Below are positions 40,641 through 49,346 of a stretch of 64,000 bases of DNA, piece by piece. The position numbers and the translations under genes were made by a program. Source of the stretch: an uncultured Paracoccaceae bacterium (GTDB lineage Bacteria > Pseudomonadota > Alphaproteobacteria > Rhodobacterales > Rhodobacteraceae); the NCBI GenBank assembly GCA_913060475.1, contig CAJXSD010000006.1, positions 1-64,000 of the forward strand. Reading direction: 5' to 3'. A model generated the notes under the pieces. That model did not search any database. It had not been told where the DNA came from and worked only from the letters and a program-made list of their open reading frames with translations. The stretch's first letter is position 1, and each line of letters starts with the position of its first letter.

Positions 40641-41513
40641 TTAGCTGCGGCTGCGGTGTTCAAAGCGGGGGAGCATGGCCGAGAAATCCTGGCCCCTGCC
40701 GTTTTCAGTTTCCACAAATGTTTCGTAGAGCGATTGTGCGAGCTGCCCCATTGGCGTGTCTGCATTTGCCGAAATTGCGGCCATTTGCGAGAGGCGTAAA
40801 TCCTTGAGCATGAGTTCGGCGGCAAAGCCGGGTTTGTAATCGTTGTCGGCCGGCGATTTGGGGCCAATGCCAGGGGCGGGGCAATAGGCATTCATTGTCC
40901 AGCTGTAGCCGGAGGAGGTGGAGACCACGTCGAACATGGATTGGCGATCCAGGCCGAGTTTGTCGGCGAGTGCGAATGCTTCGCATGTGGCGATCATGGT
41001 GACGCCGAGGATCATGTTGTTGCAGATTTTTGCGGCTTGGCCGTTGCCCGATGGGCCGCAATGCACAGATTTCTGGCCCATGATATCAAAGAGCGGTTTG
41101 GTTTTTTCATAGCCCTCGGTATCGCCACCGACCATGAATGTCAGAGTGCCCGCCGCGGCACCGCCGACACCCCCCGAGACGGGGGCATCAAGGGCGAAAA
41201 CGCCTGCGGCCTGTGCCTGTTCTGCGACGGCGCGTGCGCTGTCAACATCAACGGTTGAACAATCTGTCAGAACAGTGCCTGCGGGCATAACAGGCAGGAT
41301 TTCGTCGGCCACGCGGCGCAGAATTTCGCCGTTGGGCAGCATTGTGATTACGATATCCGCCCCTGTTGCGGCCAGTGCGGCGGTTTGTGCAGGGCTGACG
41401 CCATCCACCGAAACATGGGCCGTGTCAAATCCTGTGACAGTGTGACCTGCGGAGGCCAGGTTCGCGGCCATCGGGGCACCCATGTTGCCCAAGCCAATGA
41501 AGCCAATTTTCAT
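40641..41513 (-). CDS. mmsB: 3-hydroxyisobutyrate dehydrogenase
   Basis: Oxidises 3-hydroxyisobutyrate to methylmalonate semialdehyde in valine breakdown. The 290-aa protein has the NAD fold MKIGFIGLGNMGAPMAANL, DAPVSGGVGGAAAGTLTFMV and the catalytic Lys in GQAAKICNNM. AGGAGAG sets the ATG at 41513. Last gene of a four-gene valine operon, 2 bases after the hydrolase gene. Confidence 0.94.
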   Translation of the reverse strand: MKIGFIGLGNMGAPMAANLASAGHTVTGFDTAHVSVDGVSPAQTAALAATGADIVITMLPNGEILRRVADEILPVMPAGTVLTDCSTVDVDSARAVAEQAQAAGVFALDAPVSGGVGGAAAGTLTFMVGGDTEGYEKTKPLFDIMGQKSVHCGPSGNGQAAKICNNMILGVTMIATCEAFALADKLGLDRQSMFDVVSTSSGYSWTMNAYCPAPGIGPKSPADNDYKPGFAAELMLKDLRLSQMAAISANADTPMGQLAQSLYETFVETENGRGQDFSAMLPRFEHRSRS

Positions 41514-41515
41514 GT

Positions 41516-42544
41516 TCACTCTCCTGTAAATAGATCCATGTTGCCCAAGGGGGATGTCATGAGCGTTACTGTTTCGGGGGTGACCGTATCGAGGGTATGG
41601 TGCCATTTTGGGGATCGGTCTTTGTCGATGACGGCCGCGCGGATCCCTTCGAGGAAGTCGCCATGTTCGATTGCGCGCGCGGTAAAGCGGTATTCTGCGC
41701 GCAGAGCATCATAGATTGTTGCCGATTTCGGCAAGTTTGCCAAGATATGCAGCGTTGCCGCCATGGCCAGAGGCGAATTTCGTGAGATGGATTTGACAGC
41801 GGTGCGCGCAAAATCTGATCCGTCTTGGTTCAATTTGTGTACCAACTGTGCAAGCGAGTTTTGGTCGAATAGGTCGGCGATGATACCTGAGTGCGCAGCC
41901 AGAGGGGCAGGGCCCGCATCATGTGGACAGAGCGCATCGGTCGATCCGGTGGTTTCCAGCGTTGCAATGAGGTCCGGCCAAAGTGATTGCGGGATGTAGA
42001 GGTCCGCAAAGCCTGCAAAGATCGCGTCAGAGGCCCCCATACGCGTGGCTGTCAGCCCCAAGTAGGCCCCCATGCCCGCAGGCGCACGCGACAAGAGCAG
42101 CGTTCCCCCCACATCCGGGACCAAGCCGATGCCACATTCAGGCATGGCGATCTGGCTGGTTTCGCCCACGATACGGTGGCTGCCGTGGCATGATACACCA
42201 ACACCGCCGCCCATGGTAAAGCCCTGCATAAAGGCGACATAGGGTTTGGGATAGGTGGCAATCATCGCGTTCAGGCGATATTCATCGGCCCAGAATTTCT
42301 GCCCATAGGAGAAATCGCCCCGTTTCCCGCTGGCATAAAGATCGGCGATGTCGCCCCCTGCGCAAAAGGCACGATCGCCGGTGGCGTCGATCACCACCAA
42401 ATCCACCGCAGGATCGTCGCGCCAAGCGATTAGCGCGTTCGAGATCGCGATGCACATGTCATAGGTCAGCGCATTCAGGGCCTGGGGCCGGTTTAACGTG
42501 ATGCGACCAGCGCGGCCCGTGATGCGGATATCAATATCGGCCAT
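41516..42544 (-). CDS. 3-hydroxyisobutyryl-CoA hydrolase
   Basis: A 342-aa crotonase-fold protein that frees 3-hydroxyisobutyrate from CoA. FCAGGDIADLY and MGGGVGVSCHGSHRIV form the oxyanion hole; MPECGIGLVPDVGGTLLLSR carries the acid residues typical of HIBYL-CoA hydrolase rather than hydratase; the longer C-terminal part also fits. Context between mmsB and the acyl-CoA dehydrogenase confirms the role. Confidence 0.9.
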   Translation of the reverse strand: MADIDIRITGRAGRITLNRPQALNALTYDMCIAISNALIAWRDDPAVDLVVIDATGDRAFCAGGDIADLYASGKRGDFSYGQKFWADEYRLNAMIATYPKPYVAFMQGFTMGGGVGVSCHGSHRIVGETSQIAMPECGIGLVPDVGGTLLLSRAPAGMGAYLGLTATRMGASDAIFAGFADLYIPQSLWPDLIATLETTGSTDALCPHDAGPAPLAAHSGIIADLFDQNSLAQLVHKLNQDGSDFARTAVKSISRNSPLAMAATLHILANLPKSATIYDALRAEYRFTARAIEHGDFLEGIRAAVIDKDRSPKWHHTLDTVTPETVTLMTSPLGNMDLFTGE

Positions 42545-42551
42545 TTTCGGA

Positions 42552-43697
42552 TCACTGTCTTTCGGTCAGCAATTGGCGTGAAACAATCAGGCGCATGATT
42601 TCGTTGGTGCCTTCCAGAATTTGGTGCACGCGCAGGTCACGGACGATTTTTTCGATGCCGTAATCCGCCAAATATCCATAGCCTCCGTGTAATTGCAAAC
42701 ACCCGTTTGCCACGTCAAAGGCGGCATCTGTGACCATCAATTTGGCCATAGCGCAGAATTTGGTTGCATCTGGCGCCCCAGTGTCCAATTTCCAAGCCGC
42801 TTGGCGCAAAAAGATGCGGGCAGATTGCAGTTTGGTTTCATAATCCGCTAAACGAAATTGCAGCCCCTGGAATTGGTCGATGGATTTCCCAAAGGCGCGG
42901 CGTTCGCCCATATAGGCAAGGGTCATGTTCAATGCCTGTTGTGCGCCGCCCAAGGCGCTGGCCGCGATGTTCAGGCGGCCGCCATCAAGGCCGGCCATGG
43001 CATAGGAAAAACCGCGGCCCTCGTCTCCGATCAGGTTTTCGGCGGGGACGGTACAATCATCGAATTGAACCTGGGCTGTGGGTTGGCTGCGCCAGCCCAT
43101 TTTATCCTCAAGCCCGCCAAAGGAGAGGCCCGGGGTACCGTTTTCGACGATGAGAGACGAGATGCCTTTGGGGCTATCATCACCGGTGCGGCACATCACG
43201 ATATAGGCGTCTGAATATCCACCGCCCGAGATGAAGGCCTTGGTGCCGTTTAGGGTGTAGCCATCATTGGTGCGTGTTGCACGGGTGCGCAGGGCCGCGG
43301 CGTCGGATCCTGATCCGGGTTCGGTTAGGCAATAGCTGAATACGGTTTCCATGCTGCACATCCGGGGCAGCCATTTTGCGCGTACCGCATCCGAGCCGAA
43401 TTTATCGATCATCCCGCCGCACATATTGTGGATTGACAGAAAGGATCCAACCGAGGGGCAGGCCATGGCGAGCGCTTCGAACACGAGGGTGGCATCGAGG
43501 CGCGAGAGGCCTGAGCCGCCAAAGTCATCCGAGACATAAATGCCCCCCAATCCCAATTCGGCGACCTTGGGCCAGAGATCTTTGGGGATTGTGCCCTGTT
43601 TTTCCCATGTTTGAGCATGGGGGGCGATGTGGTCTTGGCCAAAGGCGTAGGCCATGTCAAAGATTGCTGTTTGTTCGTCGGTCAGGGCGAAATCCAT
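42552..43697 (-). CDS. Isobutyryl-CoA dehydrogenase (acyl-CoA dehydrogenase)
   Basis: FAD enzyme forming methacrylyl-CoA in valine catabolism (381 aa). YCLTEPGSGSDAAALRT and FISGGGYSDAYIVM bind FAD and substrate; GGYGYLADYGIEKIVRDLRV and ILEGTNEIMR hold the catalytic Glu. Its operon (mmsA, hydrolase, mmsB) suggests isobutyryl-CoA rather than straight-chain substrates. The ATG at 43697 has AGAGG upstream; a TTG two codons earlier is less likely. Confidence 0.9.
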   Translation of the reverse strand: MDFALTDEQTAIFDMAYAFGQDHIAPHAQTWEKQGTIPKDLWPKVAELGLGGIYVSDDFGGSGLSRLDATLVFEALAMACPSVGSFLSIHNMCGGMIDKFGSDAVRAKWLPRMCSMETVFSYCLTEPGSGSDAAALRTRATRTNDGYTLNGTKAFISGGGYSDAYIVMCRTGDDSPKGISSLIVENGTPGLSFGGLEDKMGWRSQPTAQVQFDDCTVPAENLIGDEGRGFSYAMAGLDGGRLNIAASALGGAQQALNMTLAYMGERRAFGKSIDQFQGLQFRLADYETKLQSARIFLRQAAWKLDTGAPDATKFCAMAKLMVTDAAFDVANGCLQLHGGYGYLADYGIEKIVRDLRVHQILEGTNEIMRLIVSRQLLTERQ

Positions 43698-43812
43698 GTG
43701 CAAGCCTCTGCTGGTTTAGGAATTGAACACCTGTTTTAATTTGCAAATGTTTCAGAGGTGTTTCAAGACGCAAAAAATTTCGTTGGGTCCGGTTGGCAGG
43801 ATTTTGGGAGGT

Positions 43813-43917
43813 CAGGTCGGAGTGTTTTCACGGTCCGACCTGTTTGAGGGGGGTGGGGGCGTTGCCCCCTTGGGCCTGCGGCCCAATTCCCCCAGAGTAT
43901 TTTTGCAAAACTGAAAG
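43813..43917 (-). repeat. Composite hairpin repeat between mmsA and the dehydrogenase, copy 2
   Basis: Three consecutive stems: CAGGTCGGA/TCCGACCTG (43813-43842), GGGGGC/GCCCCC (43855-43869), TTGGGCC/GGCCCAA (43870-43886), then TTCCCCCAGAGTATTTTTG and a CAAAACTGAAAG end. Tail reads on the forward strand. It splits the valine operon (gap 43698-43923), so it probably lowers read-through from mmsA or protects its mRNA. Confidence 0.7.
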
Positions 43918-43923
43918 AGGAAA

Positions 43924-45423
43924 TTAGTCCATCGGTTTGAAGTTGAATTCGCCGCCCTCTTTCAGGCCAGATGGCCAACGCGATGTGACCGTTTTTGTCC
44001 GCGTGTAGAATTTGAACGCGTCGGGCCCGTGTTGGTTTAGATCACCAAACACGGATTTTTTCCAGCCGCCGAAGGTGTGATAGGCGAGCGGCACGGGGAT
44101 GGGGACGTTGATGCCGACCATGCCGATGTTGATGCGGTTTGCGAAATCGCGCGCGGTGTCACCATCGCGGGTAAAGATCGCGGTGCCGTTGCCGTATTCG
44201 TGGTCAATCGCCAGATTGATTGCCTCTTCGTAAGATTTGGCACGCACGGTTGAGAGGACGGGGCCAAAGATTTCCTTTTTGTAGATATCCATGTCGGGTG
44301 TGACGTTGTCAAAGAGGTGTGGACCCACAAAGAAGCCGTTTTCATAGCCCTGTAGGCTGAAATCGCGCCCGTCGACCACCAATGTGGCCCCTTGGTCGAT
44401 GCCGGTTTGGACAAGGTTCAGGATATTTTGTTTGGCGGCCGCTGTCACAACGGGGCCATAGTCGACATCATCGCCTGAGGTATATGGGCCGACTTTGAGT
44501 TTTTCGATGCGTGGTACCAGTTTTTCGATCAAACGATCGGCAGTTTCGTCGCCCACTGGGACCGCCACCGAAATGGCCATGCAGCGTTCGCCTGCGGCAC
44601 CATAGCCTGCGCCGATGAGGGCGTCTGCGGCCTGATCCATATCGGCGTCGGGCATGATGATCATGTGGTTTTTCGCGCCACCGAAACACTGAACGCGTTT
44701 GCCGTTTGAACAGCCGCGGCCATAGATATATTCGGCAATTGGGGTGGATCCCACGAAACCGATCGATTGAATGACCTCATGGTCCAGGATGGCATCAACC
44801 GCCTCTTTGTCGCCATTGACGACCTGAAGGATGCCTTTGGGCAGGCCCGCTTCTTCCATCAGTTCGGCCAGCATCAAGGGGACGGAGGGGTCACGTTCGG
44901 AGGGTTTGAGGATAAACGCGTTGCCGCAGACGATTGCGGGGGCAAACATCCACATCGGGATCATCGCAGGGAAGTTGAACGGGGTGATCCCCGCTGTCAC
45001 ACCGAGCGCCTGTTTCATCGAATACATGTCGATGCCTGGGCCCGCGCTGTCAGTGAATTCACCTTTCAGCATCTGAGGCGCGCCGATGCAGTATTCGACA
45101 ACCTCAAGCCCGCGCTGCACATCGCCTTTGGCGTCTGGAAATGTTTTGCCATGTTCGCGCGACAGGGCCTCGGCCAATTTGTCCATATCGCGGTTCAGCA
45201 GGTCGACGAATTTCATCATCACGCGCGCGCGGCGTTGTGGGTTTACGGCCGCCCAGGCAGGTTGCGCAGCCGCGGCGATATCCACCGCATGGGCCAATTC
45301 GGCAGCGGATGCCAGCGGTACTTTGGCCTGTACGTCACCGGTTGCGGGGTTATAGACATCGGCAAAGCGGCCCGATGTGCCTTTGACGTGTTCGCCGTTG
45401 ATATAGTGGGTTAGTTCTTGCAT
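43924..45423 (-). CDS. mmsA: Methylmalonate-semialdehyde dehydrogenase (CoA-acylating)
   Basis: Turns methylmalonate semialdehyde into propionyl-CoA, ending valine breakdown. The 499-aa aldehyde dehydrogenase has TPFNFPAMIPMWMFAPAIVC, a signature of the CoA-dependent group, FVGSTPIAEYIY and the catalytic Cys in GAAGERCMAISVAV. AGGAGG precedes the ATG at 45423. First gene of the valine operon, divergent from a LysR gene. Confidence 0.94.
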   Translation of the reverse strand: MQELTHYINGEHVKGTSGRFADVYNPATGDVQAKVPLASAAELAHAVDIAAAAQPAWAAVNPQRRARVMMKFVDLLNRDMDKLAEALSREHGKTFPDAKGDVQRGLEVVEYCIGAPQMLKGEFTDSAGPGIDMYSMKQALGVTAGITPFNFPAMIPMWMFAPAIVCGNAFILKPSERDPSVPLMLAELMEEAGLPKGILQVVNGDKEAVDAILDHEVIQSIGFVGSTPIAEYIYGRGCSNGKRVQCFGGAKNHMIIMPDADMDQAADALIGAGYGAAGERCMAISVAVPVGDETADRLIEKLVPRIEKLKVGPYTSGDDVDYGPVVTAAAKQNILNLVQTGIDQGATLVVDGRDFSLQGYENGFFVGPHLFDNVTPDMDIYKKEIFGPVLSTVRAKSYEEAINLAIDHEYGNGTAIFTRDGDTARDFANRINIGMVGINVPIPVPLAYHTFGGWKKSVFGDLNQHGPDAFKFYTRTKTVTSRWPSGLKEGGEFNFKPMD

Positions 45424-45457
45424 CACGAATCCTCCTGAGTTCGGGGTTAGTATAGCC

Positions 45458-45513
45458 TTGCATTTTTATCGGCAATAGAGGTAAGTTTTCAAAAAAGGCT
45501 TGCAAAAATGCAA
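45458..45513. promoter_or_regulatory. Putative LysR-type operator, mmsA intergenic region
   Basis: TTGCA-AAAA-TGCAA (45500-45513) is a palindrome with the T-N11-A form, and TTGCATTTTT occurs again at 45458-45467. Both lie between the divergent LysR gene and mmsA; the first overlaps the ribosome site region of the LysR gene, as expected for autorepression. Confidence 0.5.
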
Positions 45514-45523
45514 AGGTTTTGTG

Positions 45524-46420
45524 GTGGATTTGAATTGGGATGATTTACGTGTGTTTTTGGCCGTGGCCCGGCACGAAACATTGTCGGCGGCGGGAAAACA
45601 GCTGCGGATTGATCCGGCAACGGTTGGCCGGCGGGTGGGGCGCATTGAACAGGTCTTGGGGATGCCATTATTTGCCAAATCACCCAACGGATATGCGCTG
45701 ACCAATGCGGGCGCGCAGATTCTGTTCCATGCTGAACGCGTGGAACAGGCAACCGCGGCGGTCACGCGGGATCTATCAGGAACGGCCGGACAGCTGAGCG
45801 GGCAAATTCGGATTGGCGCGCCCGATGGCTGCGCGAATTTTATTTTGCCGCAGGTCTGTGCGCGTATTGCCGATGATAACCCTGATTTGGATATCCAGAT
45901 CGTGGCATTGCCGCGGGTGGTCAACCTGTCCAAGCGCGAAGCGGATATGGCCATAACGGTCAGCCCGCCGACCTCGGGCCGGTTAAAGGTGCAAAAGCTG
46001 AGCGACTATAAATTGCATTTAGCCGCATCGCGTGATTATTTGGCGCGTGTGGGGCCGATAAACACCATCACCGATTTGGCGCGTTTGCGTTGTGTGGGCT
46101 ATATCGCGGATATGATTTTTGACAAGGAATTGGATTATCTGACCCAGCTTGGGCTGGATCGGGTGGCCTTGGCATCCAATTCGGTATCTGTTCAGTTTAA
46201 TTGGCTGCGTGCGGGGGCGGGATTTGGGATTGTGCATGATTTTGCGCTGCCCTTTGCCCCTGATGTTCAACGCATATTGCGGTCTCAGTTTTCCCTAAAT
46301 CGCAGTTTTTATCTGGTGCGCCATGTGGATGACGCGCGTCTGGATCGGATGAACAGGTTTGCCGCGCAATTGCAAACCGAACTGCGCAAGGAAATTGACC
46401 ATCTAGAAGCAAATGCTTGA
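45524..46420 (+). CDS. LysR-family regulator, probable regulator of the valine operon
   Basis: A 298-aa LysR-type protein. The winged helix covers 1-60 (VARHETLSAAGKQLRIDPATVGRRV in two blocks), the effector domain the rest. It starts with GTG at 45524, 7 bases after AAAGG; no ATG is in frame nearby. Divergent position from mmsA implies it controls valine catabolism, sensing perhaps a pathway CoA ester or acid; the ligand is inference. Confidence 0.82.
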   Translation: MDLNWDDLRVFLAVARHETLSAAGKQLRIDPATVGRRVGRIEQVLGMPLFAKSPNGYALTNAGAQILFHAERVEQATAAVTRDLSGTAGQLSGQIRIGAPDGCANFILPQVCARIADDNPDLDIQIVALPRVVNLSKREADMAITVSPPTSGRLKVQKLSDYKLHLAASRDYLARVGPINTITDLARLRCVGYIADMIFDKELDYLTQLGLDRVALASNSVSVQFNWLRAGAGFGIVHDFALPFAPDVQRILRSQFSLNRSFYLVRHVDDARLDRMNRFAAQLQTELRKEIDHLEANA

Positions 46421-46444
46421 CAGAAAAGAAAATGACGCGCACGA

Positions 46445-46475
46445 TTGAAATTATGTAATTTTATTTCAAGGAGGT
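46445..46475 (+). promoter_or_regulatory. Inverted repeat and very strong ribosome site of the CBS gene
   Basis: TTGAAAT (46445-46451) and ATTTCAA (46463-46469) form a 7-bp dyad over 11 bases, directly followed by AAGGAGGT, a full match to the 16S anti-Shine-Dalgarno. Protein binding to or folding of the dyad could mask this ribosome site. Confidence 0.45.
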
Positions 46476-46479
46476 CCCC

Positions 46480-46914
46480 ATGCTCGTGTCCAAGATCCTA
46501 CAATCCAAAGGTGACGATGGGGTGTTAAGCGTGCCATCGTCCGCGACAATCGCGGATGCGGTGAAAATTCTGGGCGAACGGCGGATCGGGACGGTTGTGA
46601 TCTCTGACGATGGTCAGGTCCCGCTGGGTATTTTGTCAGAACGCGATGTGGTTCGTATCATCGCCGCCAAAGGTGCGAGCGTATTACAAGACAGTGTCGC
46701 AGATCACATGACCAAACGTCTGGTTACCTGTGAACGCGACAACACTGTCCAGCAAATCCTTGCAACAATGACCGAAAAACGGTTCCGCCATATGCCCGTT
46801 GTCGAGAATGGCGTAATGGTTGGCATTATCACGCTTGGCGATGCTGTCAAAGCACAGTTAACGGAACTGGAAATGGAAAAAGATGCGCTGCAAGGAATGA
46901 TTGCAGGATATTAA
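46480..46914 (+). CDS. CBS-domain pair protein
   Basis: A 144-aa protein consisting of one Bateman module: CBS1 about 10-65 (IADAVKILGERRIGTVVI, GILSERDVVRIIA) and CBS2 about 75-130 (VADHMTKRLVTCERDNTV, MPVVENGVMVGIITLGDAVK split). Such stand-alone modules bind AMP, ATP or similar and may regulate partner enzymes; no partner is fused. An unusually strong ribosome site suggests high expression. Confidence 0.87.
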   Translation: MLVSKILQSKGDDGVLSVPSSATIADAVKILGERRIGTVVISDDGQVPLGILSERDVVRIIAAKGASVLQDSVADHMTKRLVTCERDNTVQQILATMTEKRFRHMPVVENGVMVGIITLGDAVKAQLTELEMEKDALQGMIAGY

Positions 46915-46951
46915 CGCGTCTTTGCCCTTGCAATCCGTTGGGTAATATTGT

Positions 46952-46967
46952 TGCGTGGGCCCACGCA
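46952..46967. repeat. 16-bp palindrome upstream of coaD
   Basis: TGCGTGGG/CCCACGCA is perfect, without a spacer, 16 bases before the coaD start. It may bind a dimeric protein; as an RNA hairpin it lacks a loop and would be poor. Confidence 0.35.
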
Positions 46968-46983
46968 CGATAAGGAGTTTGCC

Positions 46984-47478
46984 ATGCGCGTCGGTTTATA
47001 TCCTGGAACGTTTGATCCGATCACCAAGGGTCACATTGACATCATTCGACGTGGCGCGATGTTGGTTGATCGGTTGGTGATCGGCGTTGCCATCAACCGT
47101 GACAAAGGTCCGCTGTTCACGCTCGAAGAGCGGGTGGCCATGATTGAACAGGAATGCGCGGCATTGTCCCAAGAAACGGGGACGGAAATTATCGCGCACC
47201 CCTTTGAAAATCTGTTGATTGATTGCGCCAAAGAGGTCGGCGCACAGGTGATCGTGCGTGGCCTGCGCGCGGTTGCCGATTTCGAATATGAATTTCAAAT
47301 GGTTGGCATGAACCGCGCCTTGGATGACAGTATTGAAACCGTATTTCTGATGGCCGAGGCGCGTCACCAGGCGATTGCATCAAAATTGGTCAAGGAAATT
47401 GCGCGGCTGCATGGGGATGTGTCAAAATTTGTGTCACCCCATGTCAATAAACAGCTGATGGCAAAATTCGGGGGCTGA
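46984..47478 (+). CDS. coaD: Phosphopantetheine adenylyltransferase
   Basis: Fourth step of CoA synthesis. The 164-aa protein starts MRVGLYPGTFDPITKGHIDI, with the T/HxGH nucleotidyl-transfer motif, then FENLLIDCAKEVGAQVIVRG and MAEARHQAIASKLVKEIARL. An upstream in-frame start at 46948 is unlikely because AAGGAG precedes 46984. Confidence 0.95.
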   Translation: MRVGLYPGTFDPITKGHIDIIRRGAMLVDRLVIGVAINRDKGPLFTLEERVAMIEQECAALSQETGTEIIAHPFENLLIDCAKEVGAQVIVRGLRAVADFEYEFQMVGMNRALDDSIETVFLMAEARHQAIASKLVKEIARLHGDVSKFVSPHVNKQLMAKFGG

Positions 47479-47500
47479 TCGCCCCCAAGATGGTGTCACA

Positions 47501-48286
47501 TTATTGGTCCCAGTCGGGGGCGCGTTTTTCCAAAAATGCGCTGATGCCTTCGGCGGTATCACGATAGAGCATATTTTGCGCCATAACTTCGCCCGTATAG
47601 GCATAGGCCGCATCGACATCCATTTCCAGCTGATTGTAAAATGCCTCTTTGCCGATTTTGACCGCGACGCCCAGTTTGGCCGCAACGGTTTCGGCCAGTT
47701 TACGTGTTTCAGATGCCAAATTTTCCGGGTCGACGGCGCGGTTGATCAAACCCAATGATTTGGCCGTATCGGTGTCGATAAATTCACCGGTTGTCAGCAT
47801 TTCAAACGCCTGTTTGCGCGGAATATTGCGCGACAGTGCGACCATGGGCGTGGAACAAAACAGGCCAATGTTGACGCCATTCACGCCAAACCGCGTGCCC
47901 GTGGCCGCCACGGCCATATCGCAGCTGGCCACCATTTGGCACCCCGCGGCCGTGGCAATGCCATGGACCTGGGCGATGACCGGCTGGGGCAGGGCGCGGA
48001 TGGATGTCATCATCGTGGCGCAGCGCGTGAACAAATCCTGGAAATAGGCTTTGCCGCCATCTTCGGCCTGACGGCCCGCGGTCATCTGTTTCAAATCGTG
48101 GCCCGCGCAAAATGCCTTGCCCGCGCCTGATATAATGACCGCGCGCACGGAACTGTCGTGTTTCAGCGCGTCAAATTCGGTTTGCAAGGCGGCCAACATT
48201 TCGTCTGACAAGGCATTCAGCCGTTCAGGTGAATTCAGTGTCAGATGTGCAATGGCATTTGTGTCGTTACGTTCTAGAATTGGCAT
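47501..48286 (-). CDS. Enoyl-CoA hydratase/isomerase family protein
   Basis: A 261-aa crotonase-fold enzyme. AFCAGHDLKQM and VHGIATAAGCQMVASCDMAV form the oxyanion hole; the first acid residue usual in hydratases is replaced near NIGLFCSTPMVALSR, resembling the ECHDC3-like group, whose reaction is not settled. Converges on coaD. Specific substrate unknown. Confidence 0.85.
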   Translation of the reverse strand: MPILERNDTNAIAHLTLNSPERLNALSDEMLAALQTEFDALKHDSSVRAVIISGAGKAFCAGHDLKQMTAGRQAEDGGKAYFQDLFTRCATMMTSIRALPQPVIAQVHGIATAAGCQMVASCDMAVAATGTRFGVNGVNIGLFCSTPMVALSRNIPRKQAFEMLTTGEFIDTDTAKSLGLINRAVDPENLASETRKLAETVAAKLGVAVKIGKEAFYNQLEMDVDAAYAYTGEVMAQNMLYRDTAEGISAFLEKRAPDWDQ

Positions 48287-48354
48287 CTTGTCCTCCGATG
48301 GATTTTGGCAAACACTAGCAGATAATTTCCGCTGGGAAACCCACAGGAGCGAAT

Positions 48355-48777
48355 ATGTCTTTGAAATTTACGATCCCTGAACTGCGGGCCTATCTGGCGC
48401 AGATCTTTCCGCAGGTCAAAGATGACTTTGTCATCGAACATCTAAGTGACGATGAAACGATTGTGCGCATGAAAATTGGCGACGCGCATTTGCGCCCGGG
48501 GGGTACGGTGTCGGGGCCGTCGATGTTTGCACTGGCCGATTGTGCGATGTATATGGCCGTTCTGGCGCAGCTGGGGCCCAAGGCCTTGGCCGTGACGACG
48601 AATTGTTCGATTGATTTCATGCGCAAACCACAGGCAAATACCGATATTATTGCCCAATGCCGGATTTTGAAACTGGGCCGCGCGTTGGTCGTGGGCGATG
48701 CGCTGATTTTTTCGGATGGGCAAACGAAACCGGTGGCGCGGGCGTCACTGACCTATTCGATCCCGCCCAAGGATTAG
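48355..48777 (+). CDS. PaaI-type hot-dog thioesterase
   Basis: A 140-aa hot-dog protein of the PaaI family: LRPGGTVSGPSMFALADCAM holds the catalytic acid, KALAVTTNCSIDFMRKP and GRALVVGDALIFSDG follow. It likely hydrolyses acyl- or aryl-CoA. Divergent from the enoyl-CoA hydratase-like gene, so both may act on the same CoA esters. Confidence 0.87.
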   Translation: MSLKFTIPELRAYLAQIFPQVKDDFVIEHLSDDETIVRMKIGDAHLRPGGTVSGPSMFALADCAMYMAVLAQLGPKALAVTTNCSIDFMRKPQANTDIIAQCRILKLGRALVVGDALIFSDGQTKPVARASLTYSIPPKD

Positions 48778-48797
48778 GCGGGAACAGTCCAATAAAA

Positions 48798-48816
48798 AGG
48801 CCCGCAAAACGGGCCT
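48798..48816. terminator. Bidirectional terminator
   Basis: AGGCCCG, loop CAAAA, CGGGCCT, between the thioesterase and the convergent bactofilin gene. The minus strand continues TTTTTATT; the forward strand GTTTCGTTAATTTTTT. Confidence 0.85.
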
Positions 48817-48842
48817 GTTTCGTTAATTTTTTGCCTCTTAGC

Positions 48843-49346
48843 TTAGCTTGCGGGTTTTTCCGCAGGCTTTGCCGCGGCAGGGGCGGCGGCTGGCTTGGAC
48901 GCACCATTTGCCAATGGATCATCCTGGCGTTGGACGGACCCTTCGAAATGGGCGCCGGATTCGATGGCGATGGTTTTGTGAATGATGTCACCTTCGACAC
49001 GCGCGGTTGCGGTTAGGCGCACTTTCAATCCACGAACGCGACCGATGACGCGGCCGTTGACCACGATATCATCTGCCACGACTTCGCCTTTGATGGTTGC
49101 GGTTTCGCCGATGGTCAGCAAATGCGCACGAATGTCGCCTTCGACGGTGCCTTCGACTTGGATGTCGCCGGATGTTTTAACATTGCCCACGACGTGCAAA
49201 TCTGCCGATAACACAGATGCCGCGGGTTTTGGTTTGGCGGATGCAGCCGGGGCCGCGCCACCAAATGTGCTGGGGGTCGCGGGTGCGGGTTTTGTTGCCT
49301 CTTCTTTGGGGGCGGGATCGTTGATTTTACTTTTAGAAAACATCAT
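48843..49346 (-). CDS. Bactofilin
   Basis: A 167-aa cytoskeletal protein. The bactofilin beta-helix core spans about 44-135 (SADLHVVGNVKTSGDIQVEG, VEGDIRAHLLTIGETATIKG), flanked by Pro/Ala-rich disordered tails. Bactofilins self-polymerise and organise peptidoglycan enzymes and cell shape. Its start overlaps the end of the M23 peptidase gene by 14 bp, so the two are coupled and probably partners. Confidence 0.92.
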   Translation of the reverse strand: MMFSKSKINDPAPKEEATKPAPATPSTFGGAAPAASAKPKPAASVLSADLHVVGNVKTSGDIQVEGTVEGDIRAHLLTIGETATIKGEVVADDIVVNGRVIGRVRGLKVRLTATARVEGDIIHKTIAIESGAHFEGSVQRQDDPLANGASKPAAAPAAAKPAEKPAS

